Shown: in pieces, positions 22,677 to 33,615 of the stretch
How positions within the stretch are numbered: position 1 is the stretch's first letter
Layout: every line of letters begins with the position of its first letter
Source: Scilla litardierei
Lineage: Eukaryota > Streptophyta > Magnoliopsida > Asparagales > Asparagaceae
NCBI GenBank assembly: GCA_030789695.1
Contig: CM061142.1
Coordinates: 143,749,637 to 143,813,636 of the forward strand
Direction of reading: 5' to 3'
Length of the DNA: 64,000 nt
Notes under the pieces: model-generated
Told to the model about the DNA's origin: nothing
Seen by the model: only the letters and a program-made list of their open reading frames with translations
Databases searched by the model: none
Translations under genes and position numbers: made by a program

Positions 22677-23995
22677 GGTGATGACAAACCAACATAAATA
22701 ATAATCAATAATAAATGTTCAATAGAAATTTACTTACTCCCCCTGCGTTGATGACACGTTAGTTTCGTATTCAGTAATATTCATACGCATCAATCAGTCG
22801 AGGGAGATATGAAATATGAATCCTATTATTGCAATTTAGGATTCTAAATCCATTTTATATCTTAACTCCCCCTGAATCTAACATATCAACTTAGATTCAT
22901 GGTAAATTGCTTTGATATCAATTAGCACATTGTCATTATAATTAATTCTCTCCCCCTTTGGCATTAGCAAAAAGAGCGGGAAGAGATCAATGACAAGATT
23001 ACAATGGCTAAGAATTAAAAGCATGAGAGTCTAAGAATACGGCCACGATCCAAATGACACCAAAGTAAAATACCAAATGTAAAATACCGAAGAAAATCAA
23101 AGAGTGCCAACTTGACCATAGTCGAAAATTGAAAAACGAAACCATCAAGCCATAGGCGAAAACCGAAAACCGAAATCATCAAGCCATAGGCGAAAATCGA
23201 AATACAAAATCATCAAACCATAGGCGAAAATCGAAAAACGAAATCATCAAGCCATAGGCGAAAATCGAAATACGAAATCATCACAACTCAAATCAATTTC
23301 ACTTATTGAGTTATGGAACATACTCTCCAATATCAACATTCTTAGTTAAATAGTGCATGGAAAACAATTCTATGTTTCCATAGAAAGAATTTCTATTTAA
23401 CTAAGTTAATCGTCGAGCGACGAAATCAACATCAGAGACATAAAATCCAATGTGAAAACCAAGTGTAGCAAATATGATACCAAAAGTAACATGAAAAAGT
23501 GTTATGCCAAACATAGATAAAACATCATAAATCTATGGCATACACAATTCTAGCATACTAATTGAAACAAAATGATACCAATGTAAATATTCTAACAATG
23601 CATGCATTCAACCTACATGGATACCAAATGTATATCAAATGTACGAAGATACTTACAACATTAAACTCCCCCTACTTTGGTGCATCACTTAAGCATCATC
23701 AACTCCATTTGAATGAAAAACTTTGCAAATCAATGAGTTGGTAGGGTTGGTATCCCATGATGGATTGAACCTAGAAAGCATCATTTTGGTATCCAAAAAT
23801 CTTTTTGGATCCTATGGGTTAGGCAATAAATTTGGCGAAATTAATTGTAACCCATATCCTAACTAAATTCAAATTAACTTGCACATCCACGATTTATATG
23901 CAAATAAAAGATAAACCAATTCTTACCACAATTGCGTTGGTACCTATAAAATGAAATTAAACTTATGGTACCAAGCAATGAAGGGTCAAAGGAAA
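22677..23995 (-). other. Cop2 noncoding region with minisatellite
   Basis: Homologous to 2337-3736 of Cop1. The 34-bp repeat occupies about 23115-23283 with about five units against seven in Cop1. No gene is seen. Confidence 0.7.
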
Positions 23996-26199
23996 CTAAC
24001 CCTTCGGAAACCAAGTCCACGAGGACCGTGATTTCCCAACATAATCATCATTCAAAATAATATCATTGATATACGATTGCACATACATATTCTTATTATA
24101 CATGCTTGTGTTCTTCGGACCCCAAATGGTGTATGTCTTGGGAGTCCTAATCCTATTGGGAACATGCATACGTTGTTGATGTCTATGTGATGCATGTCGT
24201 GGATAAGCATATGGCATATGATGCAATGGTGCATGATGATAATTATTCATATGGGAATGAGGATGGACATATGCTTGTGGTGGAACACGTGCATGAGTGT
24301 GTCTCACATGGTATGCACGTGCTCGTGGATGTGGAGCATAAAAATCATCATATGTGCTAACATGTGGAGTAGGATGTTTGTTCCTACGTTGCATGGCATA
24401 CATGAAAGAATGACCCTTCTTTGGAGGTCCACCCAAAGTGGGTTTCTTTCCAAATGGGGGTGTGTACCTAGCAGAAGCACCATTGGTAGAAGAACTACCA
24501 ATGAAGTGTTTACTCCCACTAGTAGAAGCTTCGGAAGATGGCCTAACAAAGGTCGTGGCCGATTTGGATGTGTCTCCCATCTTACACCACAAGCCAATGT
24601 GGTGATTGGACGGAAGTAAGTCATTTAGGATATTATCCAAATGGCCCTTACCTTTATTGAATTCATGAATTCGGCCTAATGTGCACTCATATTTCTCGGT
24701 GAGAGAATGCATCGAAGCATCCAAGGTGGACACTTGCGATGTGAGTGCGCAAACACGTGATTTGAGATTCTTATTCTCAATACTCAAAGTTGAGATTTTA
24801 GATGTCAAATCCGCTATCACATGTTCATCCGAGTCCTCGATATGAACATGCTCAAGTTGAGATTTGAGATTTACAATCTCATTTCTCAACCCTTCAACAA
24901 CGGTGTCGTTGTTGACGATGATAGGTTTAGGCGAGGTTTTAAGACTTTCTAGCTCATTTTTAGTCTTAATAAATCTAGTAGCCAAATTAGAAAAATTATT
25001 CCAAAGTTGTTCATTAACTATTCTAAGTTCGTTGTTTGTTGCCTCACCGCCTTCATCCTCGCTTTCATCGCTTTCATCGGAGGAAGTCTCTTGATCACGT
25101 TCCTATTTTCCCATGAAGCACGCGTGTGCTTTCTACACTCTTTCATCGTCTGACTCTCCACTAGAGGAGTCCTCATCGGAGTCGGTGAAAGTGCAAACAA
25201 GTCCTTTCTTGTGTCTTCTCGACTTGTCGTGCTTGGATGCCTTCCACTTCTCCTTGTGTTTGTTTAGAGGACAATCCGGCTTGATATGTCCTGGCTTATT
25301 GCATTTATAACACACGGGAGTAGAAGCATTAGTCGAAATAAATTTTGATTTACTCTTCAACTTACCTTGCCGGAAGAATCGATCGAATTTCTTTGCCATA
25401 TCGGCCAACGCTTCCAAGTCCAACTCTTCTTCCGATTCTTCTTCCGATTCTTTATCATCGGTAGATGGAGCGGCATTGTACGCAATCACCTTTTCCTTTG
25501 GCTCGTCTTGCTTCAAGTACGACTTCATCTTTTCTTTCATCATGAGCTTACTGTCCTTGCGTACCTCATAAGACATCAAGGTACCCATTAGTTGTGTGAC
25601 AGTATACTTATATCATTACCTTCCTCGATGGCGAAGGTACGCTTTTCCCAACAAGAAGGAAGTCCATCGATGATCTTTGAGACTTTCTCCTTTTGGGTGT
25701 AGGTTTTCCCAAGAGCCTCCAATTCGTTGGTAATGTTAACGAATCGAGCATAATACTCTTTCATCTTCTCGCCCTGTTGCATGTGAAATAATTCGAAATC
25801 TTTATTTACAACAACAAGTTTAGAGTCTCTTACCCTACTTGTTCCTTCATGCAAGATGAGGAGGGAGTTCCATACTTGATATGCACTCTTACATGTGCAT
25901 ATCTTATTGAAGTCCTCGGGCTCCAATGCGCATTGCAAGGCGTTCATTGCCTTGGCATTGCTTACCTCCGCGGCGACCTCCGCGGGAGTCCACTTCGTGA
26001 AATCTTCTTCTTCGGGATCGACATACTCCTTCATCGTGGCTCTCCAAAGTGAGGCGCTCCGGAGGAAGGTTTCCATCCGGCATTTCCAGTATCCGTAATT
26101 GGTACCATTGAAGGAGGGAGGCATAGTTGAGGATTGCCCTTCCAAAACTGAAGAAGCTCCTTGACGATCCTTGAAGACGCTGTAGTCGTTGTTCGTCAT
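23996..26199 (-). pseudogene. gag: Cop2 Gag, frameshifted
   Basis: The start is the ATG of MTNNDYSVFKDRQG at 26199; a longer in-frame extension runs back through the primer site and is unlikely to be used. The N-terminal Gag domain (25588-26199) is intact, including FNGTNYGYWKCRMETFL. A small deletion near 25612 relative to Cop1 shifts the frame. The next part (25133-25588) holds an intact CCHC knuckle, CYKCNKPGHIKPDCPL. Stops follow near 25110-25135, then a coiled-coil-like and His-rich C-terminal part (23996-24985) ends in WTWFPKG. Full length would be about 730 codons, as in Cop1. No pol follows. Confidence 0.88.
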
Positions 26200-26212
26200 A
26201 GCTTTAACCTTG

Positions 26213-26224
26213 GCTCTGATACCA
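26213..26224 (-). repeat. Second tRNA-Met primer-site copy in Cop2
   Basis: An identical TGGTATCAGAGC occurs 64 bp further into the element with similar following sequence, a tandem duplication of the primer-site region absent from Cop1. Confidence 0.85.
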
Positions 26225-26276
26225 ATTGTAGTTGGTAACAGATTGTGTAGTTTTGACCCTGTAGCTTTGAACTCTA

Positions 26277-26288
26277 GCTCTGATACCA
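26277..26288 (-). promoter_or_regulatory. Cop2 primer binding site (initiator tRNA-Met), LTR-proximal copy
   Basis: Minus-strand TGGTATCAGAGC lies two bases from the LTR end at 26291. A second identical site is at 26213-26224. Confidence 0.9.
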
Positions 26289-26290
26289 AT

Positions 26291-27390
26291 TGTAGTGTCC
26301 TGTGAAGCTACTGCACATGTACAAGAGGGGGGGTGAATAGTACTTTAAAATAATCAAGATAGTTATTCCTAATTATTGTGCAAGAAACAAACGACAATGC
26401 GGAATAAACAAAAATCAACAAGAGATAGTCAAATGCAAACAAAGCATGTAACGGGTTTGGATCCACCCAAGTCTCCCCGACTTGTTCCCGGTGATCCTAC
26501 GTCCCAACCACCCGGATCCCCTCCGGATACTTGAGTTAGAAACCCTAACTCAAGATTTAGCACTATGAAATTCTTGTGAAAAACCTTCACAAGACCAAAT
26601 CATACAAATGACATGTGACTCCCACAAACCGGGATCACACCCTCTCTCACAACCGAGAGACACAATTGCAATATCAATTGAAATGAAATATGAAACACTT
26701 ACCACAAAATCCTATGCCTTGAGTATAACTTACCAAATTAGGGCAAGAAGGATTTTGAGGAGAGAATGTCACCAAACCGAATCTCCACCAATAAGATCAG
26801 CGATCGAAGGCTAGGATGGAGGATGGTGACTTTGGATCAAGCTCTTGGCTTGGAAGGCTCACAATGGAGAGAATCTCTCTTGAGGAATATGGCTCAAAGA
26901 GTTGAGGGAGAGATTCTTGTGAGGAAGAGAAAGATTTAGAATGGAGTTGAATAGCTTCTCTTTGATATCTCTAAACCTCTAAAATGGCAACCTTGAATAC
27001 AAGGAAAGAACCCCTCCAAGTATATATAGGATAGAGGAAAGAGAGGAAAAATCGTTTCAATTAAAGCTCCAACGGCTCTATTTCTGAAGCAGTTAGTCGG
27101 TCAAAGAAGGATCACTGACCGACTAGATTGCCAACTAGTCGGTCGGTGATTCCTCATGAACCGACTAACAAGCTTACAGCCAAACAAGAAAGTCCCAGGC
27201 AACATGAACTAGTCGGTCTAAGAAGACTTTCCAACCGAATAGTTTCACAACTAGTCGGTCGGTGAGTGTTCTTTGACCGACTAACAGATGAAATCGAATA
27301 GGCTGGATACAAGTTGATTTAGTCGGTCTAAGAACAAATGCTGACCGACTAGTTTATTAACTAGTCGGTCGACAAACGTTCTTTGACCGA
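26291..27390 (-). repeat. Cop2 5' LTR, truncated (1100 of about 1733 bp)
   Basis: It matches 20930 onwards up to CTTTGACCGA, an arm of a compound palindrome, where the Ath-D LTR begins. In the 3' LTR the next bases are CTAACGAT (near 22030). The missing part should follow Ath-D but is not in the window. Confidence 0.88.
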
Positions 27391-28314
27391 TGACCGGCGC
27401 CCCCGCTTGACGGTAATGGGGGTGGTGTCGGTTTACCGCAAGTGCACGGTTAGTGTAGGGTGCGGGAATATCGAACTCAGGGAGGCGAGGTTGTGCTTGG
27501 GTCAGGTAGGACCTAAATCACCCCGAGGGGTGAGCTAGCCCGAATCGGTAGATGGTTGTCACGAAAGGAAATAAAGGGTATGAACAACAAGAATGAAAAC
27601 CCGAAACTTTGGTTTCCAACCCGACGAGAGACTCTCGCCGATACGGCCTACGGGTATGGATAGCGATCGAGATTAGGGTCTAATGGTGAGACGTTGCCTC
27701 TGAAAGTGATACCTGCATCCCATGGGCCCGATATTCCGGTCGGTGCCCAGGATGATACGCCGGACTTCCCGGATTCGATCAGTGGGCACTCCCGTGTCCA
27801 TTAACACTGATCGATCCCGGGAGCACTAAGCCCACAACGATAACTCCCAACGTCTCATCCTGCCGCTCCCGCGTGCTAGGATTCGACATCTACGCTATGG
27901 GTGTGAGCTATGGCTAGGAAGTCAACCGCCAAGTTTATTCCCCATTGGCCCAACGGTCAAAGGCGGTCTTTTTCCCACCGATGACAATGAAACACCCCGC
28001 GTAACCATTAGATTCCTATTCCCTATCGATTTCCTAACCCTATGGACGCATCGGGAAGAGCCCCCGAAGGGGTTTCCACCAAAATCCCAGATTTGGGAAC
28101 TACTCACAAAAATCCATGAAAAAGCGATCTAAATAAAAATTAACTGTTGGAATCATAATCGTACAATTGCAATGCGGAAGTAATAGAGTAGATAAGACAA
28201 TACTAAAATTTTAGAAAGATCTGAAAACTTACAAAAGAGTAACAATTACAGCCGTCACAAAGTGAGAAAACAGTAAAAAACTAGCAGCTCCCGTTTCTGG
28301 AACCCTAGGGGTTC

Positions 28315-28322
28315 TATTTATA
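28315..28322 (-). promoter_or_regulatory. Ath-D LTR TATA box
   Basis: Minus-strand TATAAATA lies 10 bp downstream of the palindrome pair at 28333-28368. Confidence 0.7.
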
Positions 28323-28332
28323 GACTTTCGCA

Positions 28333-28780
28333 TCAACCGATCGGTTGACAAGTCAACCGATCGGTTGATCCGTTACAAAATAATAACAGAAAACGGCGAG
28401 CTTTCACCCGATCACATGAACCGGTCGGGTGAGTTCTTGAGTGACCGGTTGGATCTTGGAGCAGTCGGGTGAAGCGATCGGTTTGGCGCCCGTGTCTTCA
28501 GCTCTTCATCTTCAGCTACAGATGAACCGATCGGGTGAGAGTCACCCGATCGGTTGGCATTTTGCTCGAGAAAATAGAGAACAGGCCCCCGCTGAACCGG
28601 TCTGCGAACCGGTCGGGTGACCTCCATGTGAGCTCCGGCTGAGACCGGGTGGTGCACGCGTGCATCACCCGATCGGTTGGAAATGACCAACTGACCGGGT
28701 GAGGGGCTGAAAGATGAATTCTTCGACGTTTGACACCCTGGATCACGCGTGACTTCACCCGTTGCTCCGGGGACTTGGGA
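28333..28780 (-). promoter_or_regulatory. ACCGATCGGT palindrome array, Ath-D LTR
   Basis: The nearest pair (28333-28368) is two perfect copies of TCAACCGATCGGTTGA separated by CAAG, so the junction reads GTTGAC-AA-GTCAAC. Further variants (CACCCGATCGGTTG, ACCGGTCGGGTG) extend to about 28780. Confidence 0.78.
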
Positions 28781-28948
28781 TATCATCGTTAAACGTCCCC
28801 TACGTGGTCAATCCCCTGCAATCATGGATAAACAAAGAAAAGTGAAAGAAAACGAGAAAATACACGAAAACGAATAAAAGACGGCGGAAAAACACGGAGA
28901 AACACAAAAGAAAACGTGCGTGAATATATGAAATATAAACGCACGTCA

Positions 28949-28960
28949 AAATCCCCCAAG
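28949..28960 (-). promoter_or_regulatory. Ath-D polypurine tract
   Basis: Minus-strand CTTGGGGGATTT directly precedes the LTR, the same as Ath-A/C. Confidence 0.85.
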
Positions 28961-30599
28961 CTGAACTCTTCCTCGTCCTCGAGGAAGACGAGTGAGAGTA
29001 GGACCTCGGAAGGGAAAAATAGAGAGGAAGAAAGAAAAAGAAAACTCTAAATCCTAGATCGTCCATCAGAGCCACCAAAATAAAAAACGACACACCAAGC
29101 AAGCAAACGCCAAATCACACCACTAAACCTAGGAAAACGAGTCCAAATAAGTGTCGTGGGCCCACGTGGTGAAGCGCGAGTGAGTGTGGTCTTGTGCTAG
29201 CAAATGGTGTCGCTTTCTACAATGTGCTATGAGGCTCGATATACACAAATCCAAAATATGACCCAAATATCGATTCGAATTGAATTAAGCGGCGAATATA
29301 AGTTCAAGCATGCATGAGAAGAGTAAGAATAGAAGCGTATCATGCATCGGGGACTCCACAACTAGGGTTAAGGAAATCACGCCACTATAGCCTAGATACT
29401 AGCTAAAAAGTTCCTAAGCCAAGTGTTTTCGATAACGATGGGGGTTGAGATGATGTGGAGTAAAACAATCGGTGCAACTTCTCGCCTTCCCTTTATTCTC
29501 GGCAAGGAGGAAAAAATATTCACACGAAATTTTTTTTGGGTTTTGGGCATTTGTATTTTTTTTGGATTTTGGGCTATACAAAATTTTTCTTTTCTTTTCT
29601 TTTTGGGTTTTTCTTTTCTTTTCTCTTTTTTTTGGATTTTTGGGGTTTTGGCTATACATATGTGTACTCTCCCAAGTGGGAGAACGGTACACGACGAGGG
29701 GATTTGCACCAAGTAAAACAAAAAAGAAGTCGGAATCTAAACACTTGGGCAAAGGAAACTATTCTCGCTAAATAGAGCATAGGCCAAATGGGTTATCCTA
29801 GTCCTTAGTTGTGGAATCCCGACGCATGCCAATTGAAATATACGATATAAATATAGCATGCATACAGTAGAAACAAATACCGCATATTCAAATCGAAGCA
29901 TGATAATCTAGGGGTCATTCCTGGACAGGTATATAAAGTAAAATCACAAAGCAGAAGCACACCAAATAGCTAGGCACGACGCACGACTCACAAGAAAGCT
30001 AAGTGGACCCACGATGCGTGAAATGCAAGAGGACTCGAAATCCTAGGGTTAGTGAGTGTGATTATCGATGCAATGCTAGGTGTGTGTGACTTTGTGGCGA
30101 CTCATCATAGGATTCATCTCTAGGAGAAAGAGCTAAAAAGAAGAAAAGAAAAAATAAAAACACGATGAAAACGACACAAAAAACGAAAAAGAAGGACTCA
30201 AACGACGCACACAGTGCGACTCCCCCAAGCTGAAGTTTGCATTGCCCTCAATGCAATATGAGTGAGTACGGGAGGGCAATGAAAATGGGGGGGAATACGC
30301 ACTGACACAAAAAGAAATGAAAACGAGGAAAACACATAGATGAAACTGAAAAAGAAAGAAAGATCAAAATCAAAATCAAACAATACGAAAATAAAAATAA
30401 AACCAAAAATAAAACCACACGACACGACACTCAAAAAGTGAAAAACAAGCACACACACAAAAATGAGAAAAACAAACAAAACACGACAGCACACCAAAAT
30501 AGATGTCCCCCAAGCTAGACCAGACAGTGCTAGCGAAATGATGTGATCAATGAAATCCAGAGATATGCAAGGGGGAGTCAAAAACAAACAAGGAGAAAT
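28961..30599 (-). other. Ath-D 3' UTR
   Basis: No gene is recognised. Contents, 5' to 3' on the minus strand: a CTTGGGGGAC word near 30505, a perfect hairpin at 30237-30256 followed by a TTGGGGGAG word, A-rich stretches, and an A/G-rich tract (about 29520-29645). The pattern parallels Ath-A/B/C although the sequence is different. Confidence 0.7.
30237..30256 (-). other. Conserved UTR hairpin, Ath-D form
   Basis: Minus-strand TTGCATTG-AGGG-CAATGCAA is an 8-bp perfect stem with a 4-nt loop, followed by a purine-rich word ending TTGGGGGAG. Ath-A/B/C have a related hairpin with a TTGAGG core. Confidence 0.75.
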
Positions 30600-32622
30600 T
30601 CAGAAAGCAGGAGAAGGTGAGTCCTCGTCCTCCTCGGAAGAGGGAGTGGATGGGTGGTCAGGGGAGGCTGGGGGTGTGCGGAGAAGTGGGTAACGAGGCG
30701 GAGGAATAGGGGCAGCGGTGGTGTGAACAATGGGAGGAGTGTCGGTGGTGGTGGGTGGTGGTGGTAGGAAGGCGATCAAGGCGGTGGTGAGAGGAATAGA
30801 AATGGAGGAAGAAGATGCGGTGGTGACGGTAGTGGGAGGTGGTGGGAGGGATCTGGAGTGCACCGACAATTTCCTCCGGCGCACGTATGGAGTGACAGAG
30901 GAGGAGGGAGGAGGTAGCGTGGGTGCGGTGGAAGTGGTCGGGAGGGGTGAAGTGGATGCCGGGATGGGATTAGAAGAGGGAGGAGAAGAATGTGGTGAGG
31001 GGGGTGATGGATGTGGGGATGTGTGGGTGGGTGGAGGAGAAGATCGCCGGGGTGGTGAAGGCGGAGGTGGTGAAGGTGGAGGTGGTCCGTGGATATGAGT
31101 GAGAAGGCGAAGAATGGCGGCCAAGTTCCTCTCAAGTGCGAGGAAACGTGGGTGAGTAAGAAAGGAGGATGGTGAAGGGTCCGAGGAAGCAGAGGACATG
31201 GCGAGCTCACGAAGGGCAGCGACCTCCCTCTCAAGACCTAGACGGGCAGATACCTGACGGCGACCAAAAGATGTAGACTGACGCGAGGCAGAGGTGGTGC
31301 CGCCAGGTAAGGTCGAAGAGGTGCCGGTGACAGTGGTCATGCCGGGACAGGAGACAAGGCCAGAAATGGCCGCAAGGAGGTGCTCAGACGTGATCGGTCC
31401 CGGAGCAGAAACAGGACGACTCGGGCCAGCCCCTAAATCTCCCCCAGACGCAGGGATATCCTGCTCGCCTAAGTGGGTGGCAGGGGACGGTGGGCTGCGT
31501 GCGTCTGCGGGAAGGAAAGGAAGATTCAACCCCGCTAAGAAGTTGGGATCAGGAGGGAAGGTCCAATCTCCCACAAGAGCAATGGTCATGCGAGCGGGGT
31601 TAGGCAGAATGGTGTAAGGGGCTGGGGGGTGGCCATAATTAAAGATGAAGCGGCCATCTGAGTGGGGTCTAATCATGTGGATGTGCCGCAGGACATCAAT
31701 ATCAAGCTGTGAGGGTCCTGCGGCAGCTGGAAGATTATTGGGAATGGTAATATTGAATTGGGCGTGAGAGCAGATGATCGTGATGATGCCCCCACAACAA
31801 AACTTCCCCTTACCGGCCCGGCTGATCTCGAGTAGCTTGTAAACAAGCCAATCGCTGCCATGGATGGGGACGGTAGGGGCCCTGAAGCTAATTCCATCAT
31901 CATCCCGGACATATGGAAAAGTCATTGCCCAAAGGATAAAAAGGTCAGGGATAGTCACGGTGCCGGACTCGTCCCTAGGAAAAAAATGCAGATGAAATGA
32001 TCCTGTGGGCCAAACGAAACACGTGATGAATGATGGAGGAGGCCTTGGCCCTTCCTCGGGGATAGTCACAGATCATTGTGAGGCGGAACCAGAATTGATC
32101 GGCATCAAACTCGGGCGTGTACCCGTAGTATCGGATGGAATCATCCCCGAGATTGGGGAAACCAAATATATCGTTAATCGTGTTCAGATTTGTGGTGACA
32201 CTACGGTTACGCACCCTGAATTTAATGATCGACCCGGACTCCCAAACAAGTGTAGAGAGAAATTCGAGTGTGAGGGCCGGGTAGGATATGGCAGATGCAT
32301 TAAGAAAGGCCAACCATCCTAAGTTAGCGAAAAGAGATTCGACCTCGGTGTAAACACCGAGATCGACAAGTGTTTTTGTGTGCGGGAACTTAGTGGATAG
32401 ATGCCCTCGAGCATCGAGCCTACGGTAAAAATCCTTGTGCTCCTGGTTCCTAAAGATATACCCATGTGGGCCCAACATTGGGTCCACATGGGGGATAACA
32501 GGCGGGGGAGGGCCAAGTGGAAGTGCTCGTGTACGGGAAGGGGGGCATGTTTGTTTTCGTCTCTTTCGAGATGGCTCCTCCTCCCGCATAATTCCCTTCC
32601 CCTTGTCCTTATCCTTAGCCAT
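30600..32622 (-). pseudogene. Ath-D ORF2: ATHILA-type accessory protein, one frameshift
   Basis: The start MAKDKDKGKG at 32622 is preferred over the hydrophobic upstream extension because homologues begin with a basic, Lys/Arg-rich segment (here also SRKRRK). The core (31975-32622) has GYIFRNQEHKDFYRRLD, SLFANLGWLAF, YPALTLEFLSTL, IKFRVRNRS and NDIFGFP, which fits the ATHILA ORF-1 family. A T7 run near 31981 shifts the frame by one. The second half (30600-32069) continues with DLFILWAMTFPYV, GKFCCGGIIT and a long Pro/Ser/Thr-rich tail. The CCGG-x-IT motif is shared with Ath-A and B. Full length would be about 674 codons. Its role is unknown; no signal peptide or cleavage site suggests an envelope. 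Confidence 0.75.
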
Positions 32623-33054
32623 GTGTGAGTGTGCGTGTATGAATGAGTGCAAAAAACAGTGGATGCACACTAACACAAGCAAACAAGCAAGCACAATCTA
32701 TAGGGCAAATATATAAATATAAGCTTAGGAGCGAGTGTACCCAAGCGGAATGGCGGAGCTTGCTCGTAGACGTCCCCACGCTATTCAACGAGAGTAGCGT
32801 GGAGCCGCGACGATCTCTTCTGGCAAGAATTTTCGAAATGGGGTTGTTTGGGGGGAAATTAGGTCAGAAATCTGAAATGGAAGGAGAGAGAGGGTGTAGA
32901 TGATGGAGGGATTGATGGAGGAGGTGGAGAGAGGGAGTAATGGAGGAGTAGAGGACGTGGGGGAGTGAGAATCGGTCGTTGGGGAGGAGAGGAAGGCGAA
33001 ACGATGGTGATTTTTGCGATCGGGCGAGGATGAAAACGAGCGGGTGTCGGGGGG
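32623..33054 (-). other. Ath-D leader between internal TATA and ORF2
   Basis: About 430 bp, noncoding. If the TATA at 33055-33062 is used, this is the ORF2 5' UTR. Nothing else is recognised. Confidence 0.5.
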
Positions 33055-33062
33055 TTTATATA
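33055..33062 (-). promoter_or_regulatory. Ath-D internal TATA box
   Basis: Minus-strand TATATAAA lies about 15 bp downstream of a palindrome pair and 430 bp upstream of ORF2. Confidence 0.6.
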
Positions 33063-33076
33063 GGCTTTTAAGTCGA

Positions 33077-33425
33077 ACCGATCGGGTGACTTGTCACCCG
33101 ATCGGTTGACGGTTAGGTCGAAATTCTTGCCGAAGAAATGCTACAGGCGAACCGGTCAGTTGACTTGTCAACCGATCGGTTGGCCGCTCCACTCATTTTC
33201 CCGAGAACTTAGGGCTGCTCACCCGGTCACGTCAACCGATGGCGCTCGAACTCAACCGATCGGTTGATATTCCCCAAAAACTTCCGAGAGTTCTCCCCAG
33301 CTCACCCGGTCTGTCACCCGGTCTCTTCATTACTCAACCGGTCGGGTCATTTGGGGACAGAACTCGGCATGTATCTGATACATCCCAACCGATCGGGTGA
33401 GTTATCAACCGATCGGTTGGGGCCT
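33077..33425 (-). promoter_or_regulatory. Internal ACCGATCGGT palindrome array, Ath-D
   Basis: It uses the same word as the Ath-D LTR. The TATA-proximal pair (33077-33109) reads ACCGATCGGGTGAC-TT-GTCACCCGATCGGT; more copies lie near 33160, 33250 and 33390. The stretch is not a duplicated LTR, since the surrounding sequence differs. Confidence 0.75.
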
Positions 33426-33615
33426 TGTTTCCTGTAAAAACCAACAGATTTGTCTAAGTCCCCGAACGAATGTTCTTGCGGCTGATTTTATTTATAAAAA
33501 TAGACAAAATAAAGCCAAAAATAACGCTAAGAAACGGGGAAAATTTTAGAGCATGGGTTGCCTCCCATGAAGCGCACTTGTTTAACGTCGTTGGCTCGAC
33601 GCCCGCAAGAGATGT

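Larger units (their letters stand above)
20930..27390 (-). mobile_element. Cop2: gag-only Ty1/copia-type element, 5' LTR truncated by Ath-D
   Basis: Same architecture as Cop1: LTR (20930-22662), polypurine tract, noncoding region with minisatellite, gag, tRNA-Met primer site, 5' LTR (26291-27390). Again there is no pol. The possible left target duplication is ACATG at 20925-20929; the right copy is not visible because the remaining 0.6 kb of the 5' LTR is missing. Confidence 0.87.
27391..28948 (-). repeat. Ath-D 3' LTR (1558 bp)
   Basis: On the minus strand it starts TGACGTGCG at 28948 and ends GCGCCGGTCA at 27391. The first 245 bp at the 27391 end match 36561-36805. Near its end it shares CCGTGCACTTGCGGTAAA with Ath-A. 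Confidence 0.9.

Noticed and set aside
29414..29775. Hydrophobic Phe-rich frames near 29423-29775
   Set aside because: Translation of the T-rich strand of the purine tract in the Ath-D 3' UTR; not conserved.
31975..32069. Programmed frameshift in Ath-D ORF2
   Set aside because: The change is +1 at a T7 run with no known +1 signal; a one-base insertion is simpler and other ORF2 copies have unrelated breaks.
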